Positions 1 to 12,800 of a stretch of 64,000 nt of DNA are shown piece after piece (the first letter of the stretch is position 1; each line of letters starts with the position of its first letter). The stretch is taken from contig CAMGYJ010000007.1 in assembly GCA_946122785.1 (NCBI GenBank), positions 5,410,909-5,474,908 on the forward strand, in the 5' to 3' direction. The position numbers were made by a program, and so were the translations under genes. Below the pieces are notes generated by a model that was given only the letters and a program-made list of their open reading frames with translations, was not told the DNA's origin and searched no databases. Source of the stretch: Linum tenue. Taxonomy: Eukaryota > Streptophyta > Magnoliopsida > Malpighiales > Linaceae.

Positions 1-3000
1 AGACATACCGACAATGACACAAGAAAGCATAAAACTCTCCTTCCATCAGAGGCTTCTCTGAATCACCTGTCTAGGGAAGGTGACTCCTAAGATGTCGTCT
101 TTGATAATCATGTGTAAATCCGGGGTAAGGTCTTCTAATTCATACATTTCGAAGTGATAAACGAGATTATACTTCGGAACTAATGATTGTGAATTAAGAA
201 ATATAGTACATGGAGAGAATCTGGTCATAATTATTTCTTACAAATGGCAATATAATTCCATGTAAAAAAGTTATGGCGACAAACTAAACAAGAAAACGCC
301 TTCAAATGTCATTTATGACATTAAATTTGGAAGTTGGAACCGTATCTATCCACTATGAAATGTCTGATATGATCCCAAATGGTCCATTATACACATTTAA
401 TCTACTTGACGAAGAAGCTAATGAAGTTGGGAAGGAGGGCAGAATTTGGCTAAGTCAAAATCCGTGTTCAGGGTACATAGTTTGGAGGCATGGTTCTCTC
501 AATTGTCTTGGTGGAATCTCAAGTTTAATAGTTTTTTTTGCAGATAAAGTTTTCATCTTTCCAATGGTATGCTTTTTATATCCAGAAGATGTCATTAAGG
601 TTGTTTTCCAAAGTCTCAAAGTTGCTACCTCAAAATTGGAAAACTGCCAGAAAATGGCTAAGGCAGAAAACTGTTTTGTGAAGCCTACTTTGGAGCTCAA
701 TTCAAGGAGCATGGATGGGATTCATGTCAAAAATCTTCCACAATGTGAAACTAGGTATGTTTGTGAACAAAGGAAAGGAATTGGTTGAACAATTGGAGTT
801 TGGGAAGGCCTTGAACAAAAGGCGCGAAGTTAATACGAAAGCTGCATTTTGACTGTTTTGCGGGCAGCTTACTTGTGCTTCAAGAAAGGAAGTTGTGTCC
901 AAATTTTGTAACCTTTTTAGAGTAGAATTTTACCTTATTTGTTTCCTTGTTCATCTAGGTTTGTATTAGGTTTTCTTGGCTATAAATAGCCTTCTATTTA
1001 CGTTGTAAAAACTTAGACTTTGATTAATCGAATTGAGAACCTTTGGTTTTGTGCAAGTTGCGACTTGTTTGAGTTTGGTGGATTCCAAGCTTGTGAGCTT
1101 TGTATCGATTGAATATTCTCTTCAATCGTGGTCGAGCAGCTACCCTTTTATACCATACGAGCTTTTCCCAGGTGTGGAATTGTCCGTTGGTTCCGTTTTA
1201 TCCCAAGTTCGTATTAAGAGCGCTTCGTTCTTAATTCGAGCTCAATCGATTCTTCGATTGAGTGGTTTGCTGCGTTACTTTGGTAAAAATACACCCCCCC
1301 AGGGTCGTATTAATGTCAAACTTAAAGTTACATACCATAGTGAATGTGTCAATGTGGCATGTACATTAACAATCATTCTATAGTTATTATTGTCCTCGGT
1401 CGCGAGGTGGATCATTATTCGCATTTTTATCATTTTACCATCAAATGCGGAAGACAAACGATGATCAAAATGATCATGAAATTATGGCACACATCAATCC
1501 AAATCATAGAAGTAACGGGAATATGGTCAATGTGGTATGCACATTTTCAACCATTGTATATGTATTATGCTTGTATAACATAACAGCTGGAAACAAAATT
1601 TAAAAAAAATTGATTTATTTATTATTATTTTGTTATTGGATCTATTCCCATGATTTTTGTATATGCGACAGCCCAAAGATGGTGGCCCAAACTGAGGCTC
1701 GTTGATAAGGTAGAAGTGGGCCTAAGTGCTTTCAGAAAGATAATTTTGTTTCAGCGTACGAGGCATATTCATGTGATTGCGTGCTCCGAATTTGTATGTT
1801 GTAACCTACGTTTTCTTTGCCTTTGTGATGAATTTGTTGACACCGAACTGACCAGATATAAAAGTGCTTGAATGATCTTTCTCGCCTAGAGGAATGTCAA
1901 GGGAATATTTAAACAAGCAAGTTCGAGGCTGAGTAGTAGACATCGTTACAAGAATCAATTGAATCTTTGTTTGGGGTGATACCTTCGGGAGTTGATTTGA
2001 ATGATATCGAGTTAAATGCACCAAAAGAAACCATATCGAAGGATTTTTTTGGGAGGAAATGGCAAAGCTTTTGGAGAATGATGTAAAGAAGTAAAACGGG
2101 ATGGACAAATTACATAATTTTATAGTGCTTTATATAGGAAAATCGTCAAACATCAAGGTATCAAAGCAATTACTTTTTTTATTGAAAGGGGGGGGGGGGG
2201 GTTTGAACAACCAGAATACATAAAAAAAAAAAAAACTTTGGAGCTTAAGACCAACTGGTCGTGTCACTTCCAGAGATCGAATAGGGATAATAAAGCCTGT
2301 TAGAAAGACATACCGGCAATGACACAAGAAGGACATAAAACTCTCCTGCCATCAGGGGCTTCTCTGAATCACCTGTCTAGGGAAGGGGACTCCCAAGATG
2401 TCCTCTTCGATTATCCTGTGTAAATCCTGGGGAAGGTCTTCTAATTCATACATTTCGAAGTGATAAACTAGATTATACTTCGGAGCTAATGATTGTGAAT
2501 GAAGAAATATAGTACATGGAGAGAATATGGTCATAATTATTTTCTTGCAAATGAAAATATAATTCCATGTAAAAAAGTAATGGCGAAAAACTAAACAAGA
2601 AAACGCTTCAAATGTCATTTATGACAGTAAATTTGGAAGTTGGAACCGTATCTATCCACTATGAAATGTGAAACTTAAAGTTTGATACCATAGTGAATGT
2701 GCCAATGTGGCATGTACATTAACAACCATTATATAGTCATTATTCTTCTCGGTCGCGAGGTGGATCGTGATTCGCATTTTTATCGTTTTACCATGAAATG
2801 CCGGAGACGAACGATGATCAAAATGATAGTGAAATTATGACACATATCAATCCAAATCATAGAAGTAACGGTAATAGGGTCAATGTGGTATACACATTTT
2901 CAACCATTCTATAGGTATTAATACTTGTATAACATAATAGCTGGAAACAAAAGTTAAAAAAATGATTTATTTTACTATCTTGTTATTGGATCTATTCTCG

Positions 3001-3577
3001 TGACTCTTGAACATGGGACATGCCCAAAATGGTGGCCCAAACTAAGGCATGTTGGTAGGGCAGAAGTGAGCCTAACTGCTTTTAGAAAAAGAATTTAGTT
3101 TCAGCGTACGAGGCATATTCATATGATTGCGTGCTCTGAATTTGTATGTTGTAACATAATTTTTCTTGGCCTCTGTGATGAATTTTTTGACACCGAACTG
3201 ACAAGATATAAAAGTGCTCGAATGATCTTTTTCGCCTAGTGGAATGTCATGGGAATATTCAAACAAGCAAGCTTGAGGCTGAGTAGTGGGCCATCGATAC
3301 AAGAATCATTCGAATCTTTGTTTAGGGTGATTCTTTCGGAAGTTGAATTGAATGATATCGAGTTAAATGCATCGAAGAAAACGATATCAAAAGATTTTTT
3401 TGGGAGGAAATGGCTAAGCTTTTGGAGTAGTATGTAAAGAAGTAAAACGGGATTGAGAAAATACAAAATTTCATAATGCTTTATATAGGAAAGGAGTCAA
3501 ACATCAAGGTAACAAAGCAATTACTTTTTTCAATTGAAAGGGGGGTTTGAACAACCAGAATACATCAAAGACTAAGG
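1..3577. repeat. Higher-order duplication, left copy
   Basis: This stretch matches 6318-9890 almost base for base, including the solo LTR and its flanks, with a constant offset of about 6,317 bp. The match ends abruptly near 3577/9890. Adjacent monomers of the same array are clearly less alike, so this is a later segmental duplication laid over the older tandem array. The offset equals about four monomers plus the solo LTR. Confidence 0.88.
365..1312 (+). mobile_element. Solo LTR (948 bp) inside a satellite monomer
   Basis: The monomer is interrupted by a segment absent from most other units. It is bounded by a perfect 5-bp direct repeat ATGTC (360-364 and 1313-1317). It begins TGATATGA and ends TCGTATTA, an imperfect inverted terminal repeat starting TG. 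A TATA box (TATAAATAG, near 982) is followed by a pyrimidine-rich, non-coding stretch, as expected of an LTR promoter and R-U5 region read on the plus strand. No internal retroviral-type domain, primer site or second LTR lies next to it, so it is a solo LTR left by LTR-LTR recombination. Superfamily is undetermined. The open frame at 306-788 crosses the insertion boundary and is fortuitous. Confidence 0.82.
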
Positions 3578-6317
3578 AGTTTAAGGCCAACTGGCCGTAT
3601 CTCTTCCAGAGGTCAAATAGGGACACCAAAATATGCTGGAAAACCATACTGGCAATGACACGAGAAGGACATAAAACCCTCCTGCCATCAGGGGCTCCTC
3701 TGAATAACCTGTTTAAAGAAGGTGACACCCAAGTGGTTGTCTTCGATAATCCTGTGTAAATTTAGGGAAAGGACTTCTAATTCATACATTTTGAAGTGAT
3801 AGACGAGATTATACTTTACGAGCTAAAGATTGTGAATGAAGAAAGATAGTACATGGAGAGAATCTGGTCATAATTATCTTCTTGCAAATGGCAATATAAT
3901 TCCATGTAAAAAAGTTATGGCGACAAACTGAACCAGAAAACGCTTTCAAATGTCATTTATGACATTAATTTGGAAGTTGGAACCGTATCTATCCACTAGG
4001 AAATGTCAAACTTAAAGTTTGATACCATAGTGAATGTGCAAATGTCATGAACATTAACAATCATTCTATAGTCATTATTTTCCTCGGTTGCGAGGTGGAT
4101 CGTTATTCGCATTTTTATCATTTTACCATCAAATGCAGTAGACAAACAATGATCAAAATTATCATGAAATTATGGGACAGATCAATCCAAATCATAGAAG
4201 CAACGGTAATAGGGTCAATGTGGTATGCACATTTTCAACCATTGTATAGGTATTATGCTTGAATAACATAACAGCTAGAAACCAAAATTTAAAAAAATTG
4301 ATTTATTTATAATTATTTTGTTATTGGATCTATTCTCATGATTTTTGTACATGGGACAGGCCAAAGATGGTGGCCCAAACTGAGGCCCGTTGATAGGGTA
4401 GAAGTGGGCCTAACTGTTTACAGAATGAGAATTTTGTTTCAGCGTACGAGGCATATTCATGTGATTGCGTGCTCCGAATTAGTATGTTGTAACATACGTT
4501 TTCTTGGTCTTTGTGATGAATTTGTTGAAATCGAACTGACCAGATATAAAAGTGCTCGAATGATCTTTCTCGCTTAGTGGAATGTTAAGGGAATATTCAA
4601 ACAAGCAAGTTCGAGTCTGAGTAGTAGCCATCGTTACAAGAATCAATCGAATCTTTGTTTGGGGTGATACCTTCGGGATTTGAATTGAATGATATCGAGT
4701 TAAATGCACTAAAGGAAACCATATCGAAGGATTGTTTTGGGAGGAAATGGCAAAGCTTTTGGAGAAAGATGTAAAGAAGTAAAATGGGATGGAGAAAATA
4801 CATAATTTTATAATGCTTTATATAGGAAAATCGTCAAACATCAAGGTAACAAAGCAATTACTTTTTTATTGAAAGGGGGGTTTGAACAACCAGAATACAG
4901 AAAAAAAAACTCAGGAGCTTAAGGCCAACTGGTCGTGTCTCTTCCAGAGAATGAATAGGGATAACAAAGTCTGTTAGAAAGACATACCGACAATGACACA
5001 AGAAGGCATAAAACTCTCCTTCCATGAGAGGCTTCTCTGAATCACCTGTCTAGGGAAGATGACTCCCAAGATGTCGTCTTCGATAATCATGTGTAAATCC
5101 GGGTGAAGGTCTTCTAATTCATACATTTCGAAATGATAAACGAGATTATATTTCGGAACTAATGATTGTGAATGAAGAAATACAGTACATGGAGAGAATC
5201 TGTTCAAAATTATTTTCTTACAAATGGCAATATAATTCCATGTAAAAAATTTATGGCAACAAACTGAACAAGAAAATGCCTTCAAATGTCATTTATGACA
5301 TTAAATTTGGAAGTTGGAACCGTATCTATCCACTATGAAATGTCAAACTTAAAGTTTGATACCATAGTGAATGAGCCAATGTGGTGTGTACATTGACAAA
5401 CATTCTATAGTCATTATTCTCCTCGGTCGCGAGGTAGATCGGGATTCTCATTTTTATCGTTTTACCATGAAATGCGTGAGACGAACGATGATCAAAATGA
5501 TGATGAAATTATGGCACAGATCAATCCAAATCATAGAAGCAACGGTAATAGGGTCACTGTGGTATGCACATTTTCAACCATTGTATAGGTATTATGCTTG
5601 TATAACATAACAGCTGGAAACAAAATTTAAAAAAATTGATTTATTTATAATTATTTTGTTATGGGGTCTATTCCCATGATTTTTGTACATGGGACAGGCC
5701 AAAGATGGTGGCCCAATCTGAGGCCTGTTGATAGGGTAGTAGTGCGCCTAATTGCTTACAGAAAGAGAATTTTGTTTCAGCGTACGAGGCATATTCATGT
5801 GATTGCGTGCTCCGAATTTGTATGTTGTAACATACGTTTTCTTGGCCTTTGTGATGAATTTGTTGACACCGAACTGACCAGATATAAAAGTGCTCGAATG
5901 ATCTTTCTCGCCTAGTGGAATGTCAAGGGAATATTCAAACAAGCAAGTTCGAGGCTGAGTAGTAGCCATCGTTACAAGAATCAATCGAATCTTTGTTTGG
6001 GGTGATACCTTCGGGAGTTAAATTGAATGATATTGAGTTAAATGCACCAAAGGAAACGATATCGAAGTATTGTTTTGGGTGGAAATTGCAAAGCTTTTGG
6101 AGAAAGATGTAAAGAAGTAAAACGGGATGGAGAAAATACATAATTTTATAATGCTTTATTTAGAAAAATCGTCAAACATCAAGGTAACAAAGCAATTAAT
6201 TTTTTTATTGAATGGGGGGTTTGAACAACCAGAATACATAAAAAAAACTCAGGATCTTAAGGCCAACTAGTCGTGTCACTTCCAGTGATCGAATAGGGAT
6301 AACAAAGTTTGTTAGAA

Positions 6318-9300
6318 AGACATACCGACAATGACACAAGAAAGCATAAAACTCTCCTTCCATCAGAGGCTTCTCTGAATCCCTTGTCTAGGGAAGGTGA
6401 CTCCTAAGATGTCGTCTTTGATAATCATGTGTAAATCCGGGGTAAGGTCTTCTAATTCATACATTTTGAAGTGACAAACGAGATTATACTTCGAAATTAA
6501 TGATTGTGAATTAAGAAATATAGTACATCGAGAGAATCTGGTCAGAATTATTTCTTACAAATGGCAATATAATTCCATGTAAAAAAGTTATGGCGACAAA
6601 CTGAACAAGAAAACGCCTTCAAATGTCATTTATGACATTAAATATGGAAGTTGGAACCGTATCTATCCACTATGAAATGTCTGATATGATCCCAAATGGT
6701 CCATTATACACGTTTAATCTACTTGACGAAGAAGCTAATGAAGTTGGGAAGAAGGAGGGCAGAATTTGGCTAAGTCAAAATCCGTGTTCAGGGTACATAG
6801 TTTGGAGGCATTATTCTCTCAATTGTCTTGGTGGAAATTCAAGTTTAATAGTTTGTTTTGCAGATAAAGTTTTCATCTTTCCAATGGTATGCTTTTTATA
6901 TCCAGAAGATGTCATTAAGGTTGTTTTCCAAAGCCTCAAAGTTGCTACCTCAAAATTGGAAAACTGCCAGAAAATGGCTAAGGCAGAAAACTGTTTTGTG
7001 AAGCCTACTTTGGAGCTCAATTCAAGGAGCATGGATGAGATTCATGTCAAAAGGATTCCACAACGTGAAACTAGGTATGTTTGTGAACAAAGGGAAGGAA
7101 TTGGTTGAACAATTGGAGTTCGGGAAGGCCTTGTACAAAAGGCGCGAAGTTAGTACGAAAGCTTCCTTTTGACTGTTTTGCGGACAGCTTACTTGTGCTT
7201 CAAGAAAGGAAGTTGTGTCCGAATTTTGTAACCTTTTTAGAGTAGAATTTTACCTTATTTGTTTTCTTGTTCATCTAGGTTTGTATTAGGTTTTCTTGGC
7301 TATAAATAGCCTTCTATTTACGTTGTAAAAACTTAGACTTTGATTAATCGAATTGAGAACCTTTGGTTTTGTGCAATTTGTGACTTGTTTGAGTTTGGTG
7401 GATTCCAAGCATGTGAGCTTTGTATCGATTGAATATTATCTTCAATCGTGGTCGAGCAGCTACCCCTTTATACCATACGAGCTTTCCCCAGGGGTGGGAT
7501 TGTCCGTTGCTTCCGTTTTATCCCAAGTTCGTATTAAGAGCGCTTCGTTCTTAATTCGAGCTCAATCGATTCTTCGATTGAGTGGTTTGCTGCGTTACTT
7601 TGGTAAAAATACACCCCCCAGGGTCGTATTAATGTCAAACTTAAAGTTACATACCATAGTGAATGTGTCAATGTGGCATGTACATTAACAATCATTCTAT
7701 AGTTATTATTGTCCACGATCGCGAGGTGGATCATTATTCGCATTTTTATCGTTTTACCATCAAATGCGGAAGACAAACGATGATCAAAATGATCATGAAA
7801 TTATGGCACACATCAATCCAAATCATAGAAGTAACGGGAATAGGGTCAATGTGGTATGCTCATTTTCAACCATTGTATAGGTATTATGCTTGTATAACAT
7901 AACAGCTGGAAACAAAATTAAAAAAAAATTATTTATTTATTATTATTTAGTTATTCGATCTATTCCCATGATTTTTGTATATGCGACAGCCCAAAGATGG
8001 TGGCCCAAAGTGAGGCTCGTTGATAAGGTAGAAGTGGGCCTAAGTGCTTTCAGAAAGATAATTTTGTTTCAGCGTACGAGGCATATTCATGTGATTGCGT
8101 GCTCCGAATTTGTATGTTGTAACCTACGTTTTCTTTGCCTTTGTTATGAATTTGTTGACACCGAACTGACCAGATATAAAAGTGCTTGAATGATCTTTCT
8201 CGCCTAGAGGAATGTCAAGGGAATATTTAAACAAGCAAGTTCGAGGCTGAGTAGTAGACATCGTTACAAGAATCAATTGAATCTTTGTTTGGGGTGATAC
8301 CTTCGGGAGTTGATTTGAATGATATCGAGTTAAATGCACCAAAAGAAACCATATCGAAGGATTTTTTTTGGGAGGAAATGGCAAAGCTTTTGGAGAATGA
8401 TGTAAAGAAGTAAAACGGGATGGACAAATTACATAATTTTATAGTGCTTTATATAGGAAAATCGTCAAACATCAAGGTATCAAAGCAATTACTTTTTTTT
8501 ATTGAAAGGGGGGGGGGGTTTGAACAACCAGAATACATAAAAAAAAACTTTGGAGCTTAAGACCAACTGGTCGTGTCACTTCCAGAGATCGAATAGGGAT
8601 AATAAAGTATGTTAGAAAGACATACCGACAATGACACAAGAAGGACATAAAACTCTCCTGCCATCAGGGGCTTCTCTGAATCACCTGTCTAGGGAAGGGG
8701 ACTCCCAAGATGTCCTCTTCGATTATCCTGTGTAAATCTTGGGGAAGGTCTTCTAATTCATACATTTCGAAGTGATAAACTAGATTATACTTCGGAGCTA
8801 ATGATTGTGAATGAAGAAATATAGTACATGGAGAGAATATGGTCATAATTATTTTCTTGCAAATGAAAATATAATTCCATGTAAAAAAGTAATGGCGAAA
8901 AACTAAACAAGAAAACGCTTCAAATGTCATTTATGACGGTAAATTTGGAAGTTGGAACCGTATCTATCCACTATGAAATGTGAAACTTAAAGTTTGATAC
9001 CATAGTGAATGTGCCAATGTGGCATGTACATTAACAACCATTATATAGTCATTATTCTTCTCGGTCGCGAGGTGGATCGTGATTCGCATTTTTATCGTTT
9101 TACCATGAAATGCGGGAGACGAACGATGATCAAAATGATAGTGAAATTATGACACAGATCAATCCAAATCATAGAAGTAACGGTAATAGGGTCAATGTGG
9201 TATACACATTTTCAACCATTCTATAGGTATTAATACTTGTATAACATAACAGCTGGAAACAAAAGTTAAAAAAATGATTTATTTTACTATCTTGTTATTG

Positions 9301-9890
9301 GATCTATTCTCATGACTCTTGAACATGGGACATGCCCAAAATGGTGGCCCAAACTAAGGCATGTTGGTAGTGCAGAAGTGAGCCTAACTGCTTTTAGAAA
9401 AAGAATTTAGTTTCAGCGTACGAGGCATATTCATGTGATTGTGTGCTCTGAATTTGTATGTTGTAACATAATTTTTCTTGGCCTCTGTGATGAATTTTTT
9501 GACACCGAACTGACTAGATATAAAAGTGCTCGAATGATCTTTTTCGCCTAGTGGAATGTCATGGGAATATTCAAACAAGCAAGCTCGAGGCTGAGTAGTG
9601 GGCCATCAATACAAGAATCATTTGAATCTTTGTTTAGGCTGATTCTTTCGGAAGTTGAATTGAATGATATCGAGTTAAATGCATCGAAGAAAACGATATC
9701 AAAAGATTTTTTTGGGAGGAAATGGCTAAGCTTTTGGAGTAGTATGTAAAGAAGTAAAACGGGATGGAGAAAATACAAAATTTCATAATGCTTTATATAG
9801 GAAAGGAGTCAAACATCAAGGTAACAAAGCAATTACTTTTTTCAATTGAAAGGGGGGTTTGAACAACCAGAATACATCAAAGACTAAGGA
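6318..9890. repeat. Higher-order duplication, right copy
   Basis: Near-identical copy of 1-3577. Differences are scattered point changes, a 3-bp indel inside the LTR and variation in homopolymer length (for example the G run near 8,511 versus that near 2,190). Beyond 9,890 the sequence switches to a differently diverged monomer with its own short internal duplication at 9,886-9,970. Confidence 0.88.
6682..7631 (+). mobile_element. Solo LTR, duplicated copy (950 bp)
   Basis: Second copy of the LTR at 365-1312, with the same insertion point in the monomer and the same flanking ATGTC repeats (6677-6681 and 7632-7636). Sharing both target duplication and flanks shows it was copied with the surrounding array and did not insert independently. 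By eye the two LTRs differ at roughly 3 % of positions. Confidence 0.82.
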
Positions 9891-12800
9891 CAACAAAATC
9901 TGCTAGAAAGCCATACTAGCCGTATTGTTTCCAGAGGTCGAATAGGGACAACAAAATCTGCTAGAAAGCCATACCGGCAATGACACGAGAAGGACAAAAA
10001 ACTCTCCTGCCATCAAGGGCTCCTCCGAAACACCTGTTAAAAGAAGGTGACTCCAAGAGGTTGTCTTCGATAATCCTGTGTAAATCTGGGGACAGGTTTT
10101 CTAATTCATACATTTTAAAGTGATAGACGAGATTATACTTCGGAGCTAAAGATTGTGAATGAAGAAAGATAGTACAAGGAGAGAATCTGGTCATAATTAT
10201 TTTCTTACAAATGGCAATATAATTCCATGTAAAAAAGTTATGACGACAAACTAAACACGAAAACGCTTTCAAATGTCATTTATGACATTAATTTGGAAGT
10301 TGGAACAGTATCTATCCACTATGAAATGTCAAACTTAAAGTTTGATACCATAGTGAATGTGCCAATGTGGCATGTACATTAACAATCATTCTATAGTCAT
10401 TATTCTCCTCGACCGCTAGGTGGATCGTGATTCTTATTTTTATCGTTTTACCATCAAATGCGAAAGACAAACGATGATCCAAATGATCATGAAATTATGG
10501 CACAGATCAATCCAAATCATAGAAGTAACGGTAATAGGGTCAATGTGGTATGCACATTTTCAACCATTGTATAGGTGATATGCTTGTATAACATAACAGC
10601 TGGAAATAAAATTTTAAAAAACTGATTTATTTATTATTATTTTGTTATTGGATCTATTCCCATGATTCATGTACATGGGACAGGCCAAAGATGGTGGCCC
10701 AAACTGAGGCCCGTTGATAGCGTAGAAGTGGGCCTAACTGCTTTTAGAAAGATAATTTTGTTTCACCGTACGAGGCATATTCATGTGATTGCGTGCTTCG
10801 AATTTATATGTTGTAATATACGTTTTCTTGGCCTTTGTGATGAATTTTTTGACACCAAACTGACCAGATATAAAAGTGCTCGGATGATCTTTTTTGCCTA
10901 GTGGAATGTCAAGGGAATATTCAAAGAAGCAAGTCCGAGTCTGAGTAGTCGGCCATCGTTACAAGAATCAATCGAATCTTTGTTTGGGGTGATTCTTTCG
11001 GAAATTGAATTGAATGATATCGAGTTAAATGCACCGATGAAAACCATATCAAAAGTTTTTTGGGAGGAAATGGCTAAACTTTTGGAGAAGGATGTAAAGA
11101 AGTAAAACGGGATAGAGAAAATACATAATTTCATAGTGCTTTATATAGAAAAATCGACTAACATCAAGGTAACAAAGCAATTACTTTTATTTATTTATTT
11201 ATTGAAAAGGGGGTTCGAACAACTAGAATACATCCAAGACTTAGTCGCTCAAGGCCTATTGTCGTGTCGCTTCCAGAGGTCGAATAGGGACAATAAAGTC
11301 TGCTAGAAAGCTATACCGACACTGACACGAGAAGGACATAAAACTCTACTGCCATCAGGGGCTTCTCTGAATCACCTATCTAGGGAAGGTGATCCCAATA
11401 TGTCGTCTTCGATGATCCTGTGTAAATCTGGGGGACTTCTAATTCATTCATTTTGAAGTGATAGACGAGATTATACATCGGAGATAATGATTGTGAATGA
11501 AAAAAGATAGTACATGGAGAGAATCTGGTCATAATTATTTTCTTACAAATGGCAATATAATTCTATGTAAAAACGTTATGGCGACAAACTGAACAAAAAA
11601 ACGCCTTCAAATGTCATTTATGACATTAAATTTGGAAGTTGGAACCGTACCTATCCACTATGAAATGTCAAACTTAAAGTTTGATACCATAGTGAATGTG
11701 CCAATGTGGCATGTACATTAACAATCATTCTATAGTAATTATTCTGCTCGATCGCGAGGTGGATCGTGATTCGCATTTTTATCGTTTTACCATCAAATGC
11801 GGAAGGCGAACGATGATCAAAATGATCGTGAAATTATGGCACAGATCAATCCAAATCATAGTAGTAACAGTAATAGGGTTTATGTGTTATGCACATTTTC
11901 AACCATTGTATAGGTATTATTCATGTATAACATAACAGCTGGAAACAAAAGTTAAAATATTGAGTTATTTATTATTATTATTTTATTATTGGATATATTA
12001 CCATGATTCTTGTACATGGGACATGCCGAAAAATGGTGGCCCAAACTGAGCCCTGTTCATAAGGTAGAAGTTGGCCTAACTGCTTTAAGAAAGAGAATTT
12101 TGTTTTAGCGTACTGGTCATATTCATGTGATTGCGTGCCGTGAATTTGTATGTTGTAATACGTTTTCTTGGCCTTTGTGATATATTTGTTGACACCGAAC
12201 AAACTAGATATAAAAGTGCTCAAGGGAATATTCAAACAAGCAAGTCCGAGTCTGAGTAGTGGCCATCGTTACAAGAATCAATCGAATCTTTGTTTGGGGT
12301 GGTACACTACCTTCGGGAGTTGAATTGAATGATATCAAGTTAAATACACCGAAGTAAACCATATCAAAGAATTGTTTTGGGAGGAAATGGCTAAAATTTT
12401 GGAGAAGGATGCAAAGAAGTAAAACGGGATGGAGAAAATACATAATTTCATAGTACTTTATATAGGAAAATCCTAAAACATCAAGGTAACAAAGAAATTA
12501 CTTTTTTCTATTGAAACAGCGGTTTGAACAACCAGAATACATCAAAGACTAAGGAGCTTAAGGCCAGCTGGCCGTGTCCCTTCAAGAGGTTGAATAGGGA
12601 CAACAAAGTTTGTAAGAAAGATACACCGGCAATGACACAAGAAGGAGTTAAAACTCTTCTGCCATCAGAGGCTTCTCTGAATCACCTGTCTAGGCAACGT
12701 GGCTCCCAAGAAGTCGTCTTCGATAATCATGTGTAAATCTGGCGGAAGGTCTTCTAATTCATCCATTTTGAAGTAATAAACGAGATTATACTTCGGAGCT

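Noticed and set aside
306..788. 160-aa open frame at the left end, repeated at 6623-7108
   Set aside because: It runs from satellite sequence into the solo LTR and matches no protein. The repetition is explained by the segmental duplication.
1033..1383. 116-aa open frame (and its copy at 7353-7688)
   Set aside because: It lies in the R-U5 part and 3' border of the solo LTR and crosses the target duplication; not a gene.
2188..2200. Long G runs (also near 8,511) as regulatory G-tracts
   Set aside because: They vary in length between copies of the same monomer and look like homopolymer variation or sequencing uncertainty.
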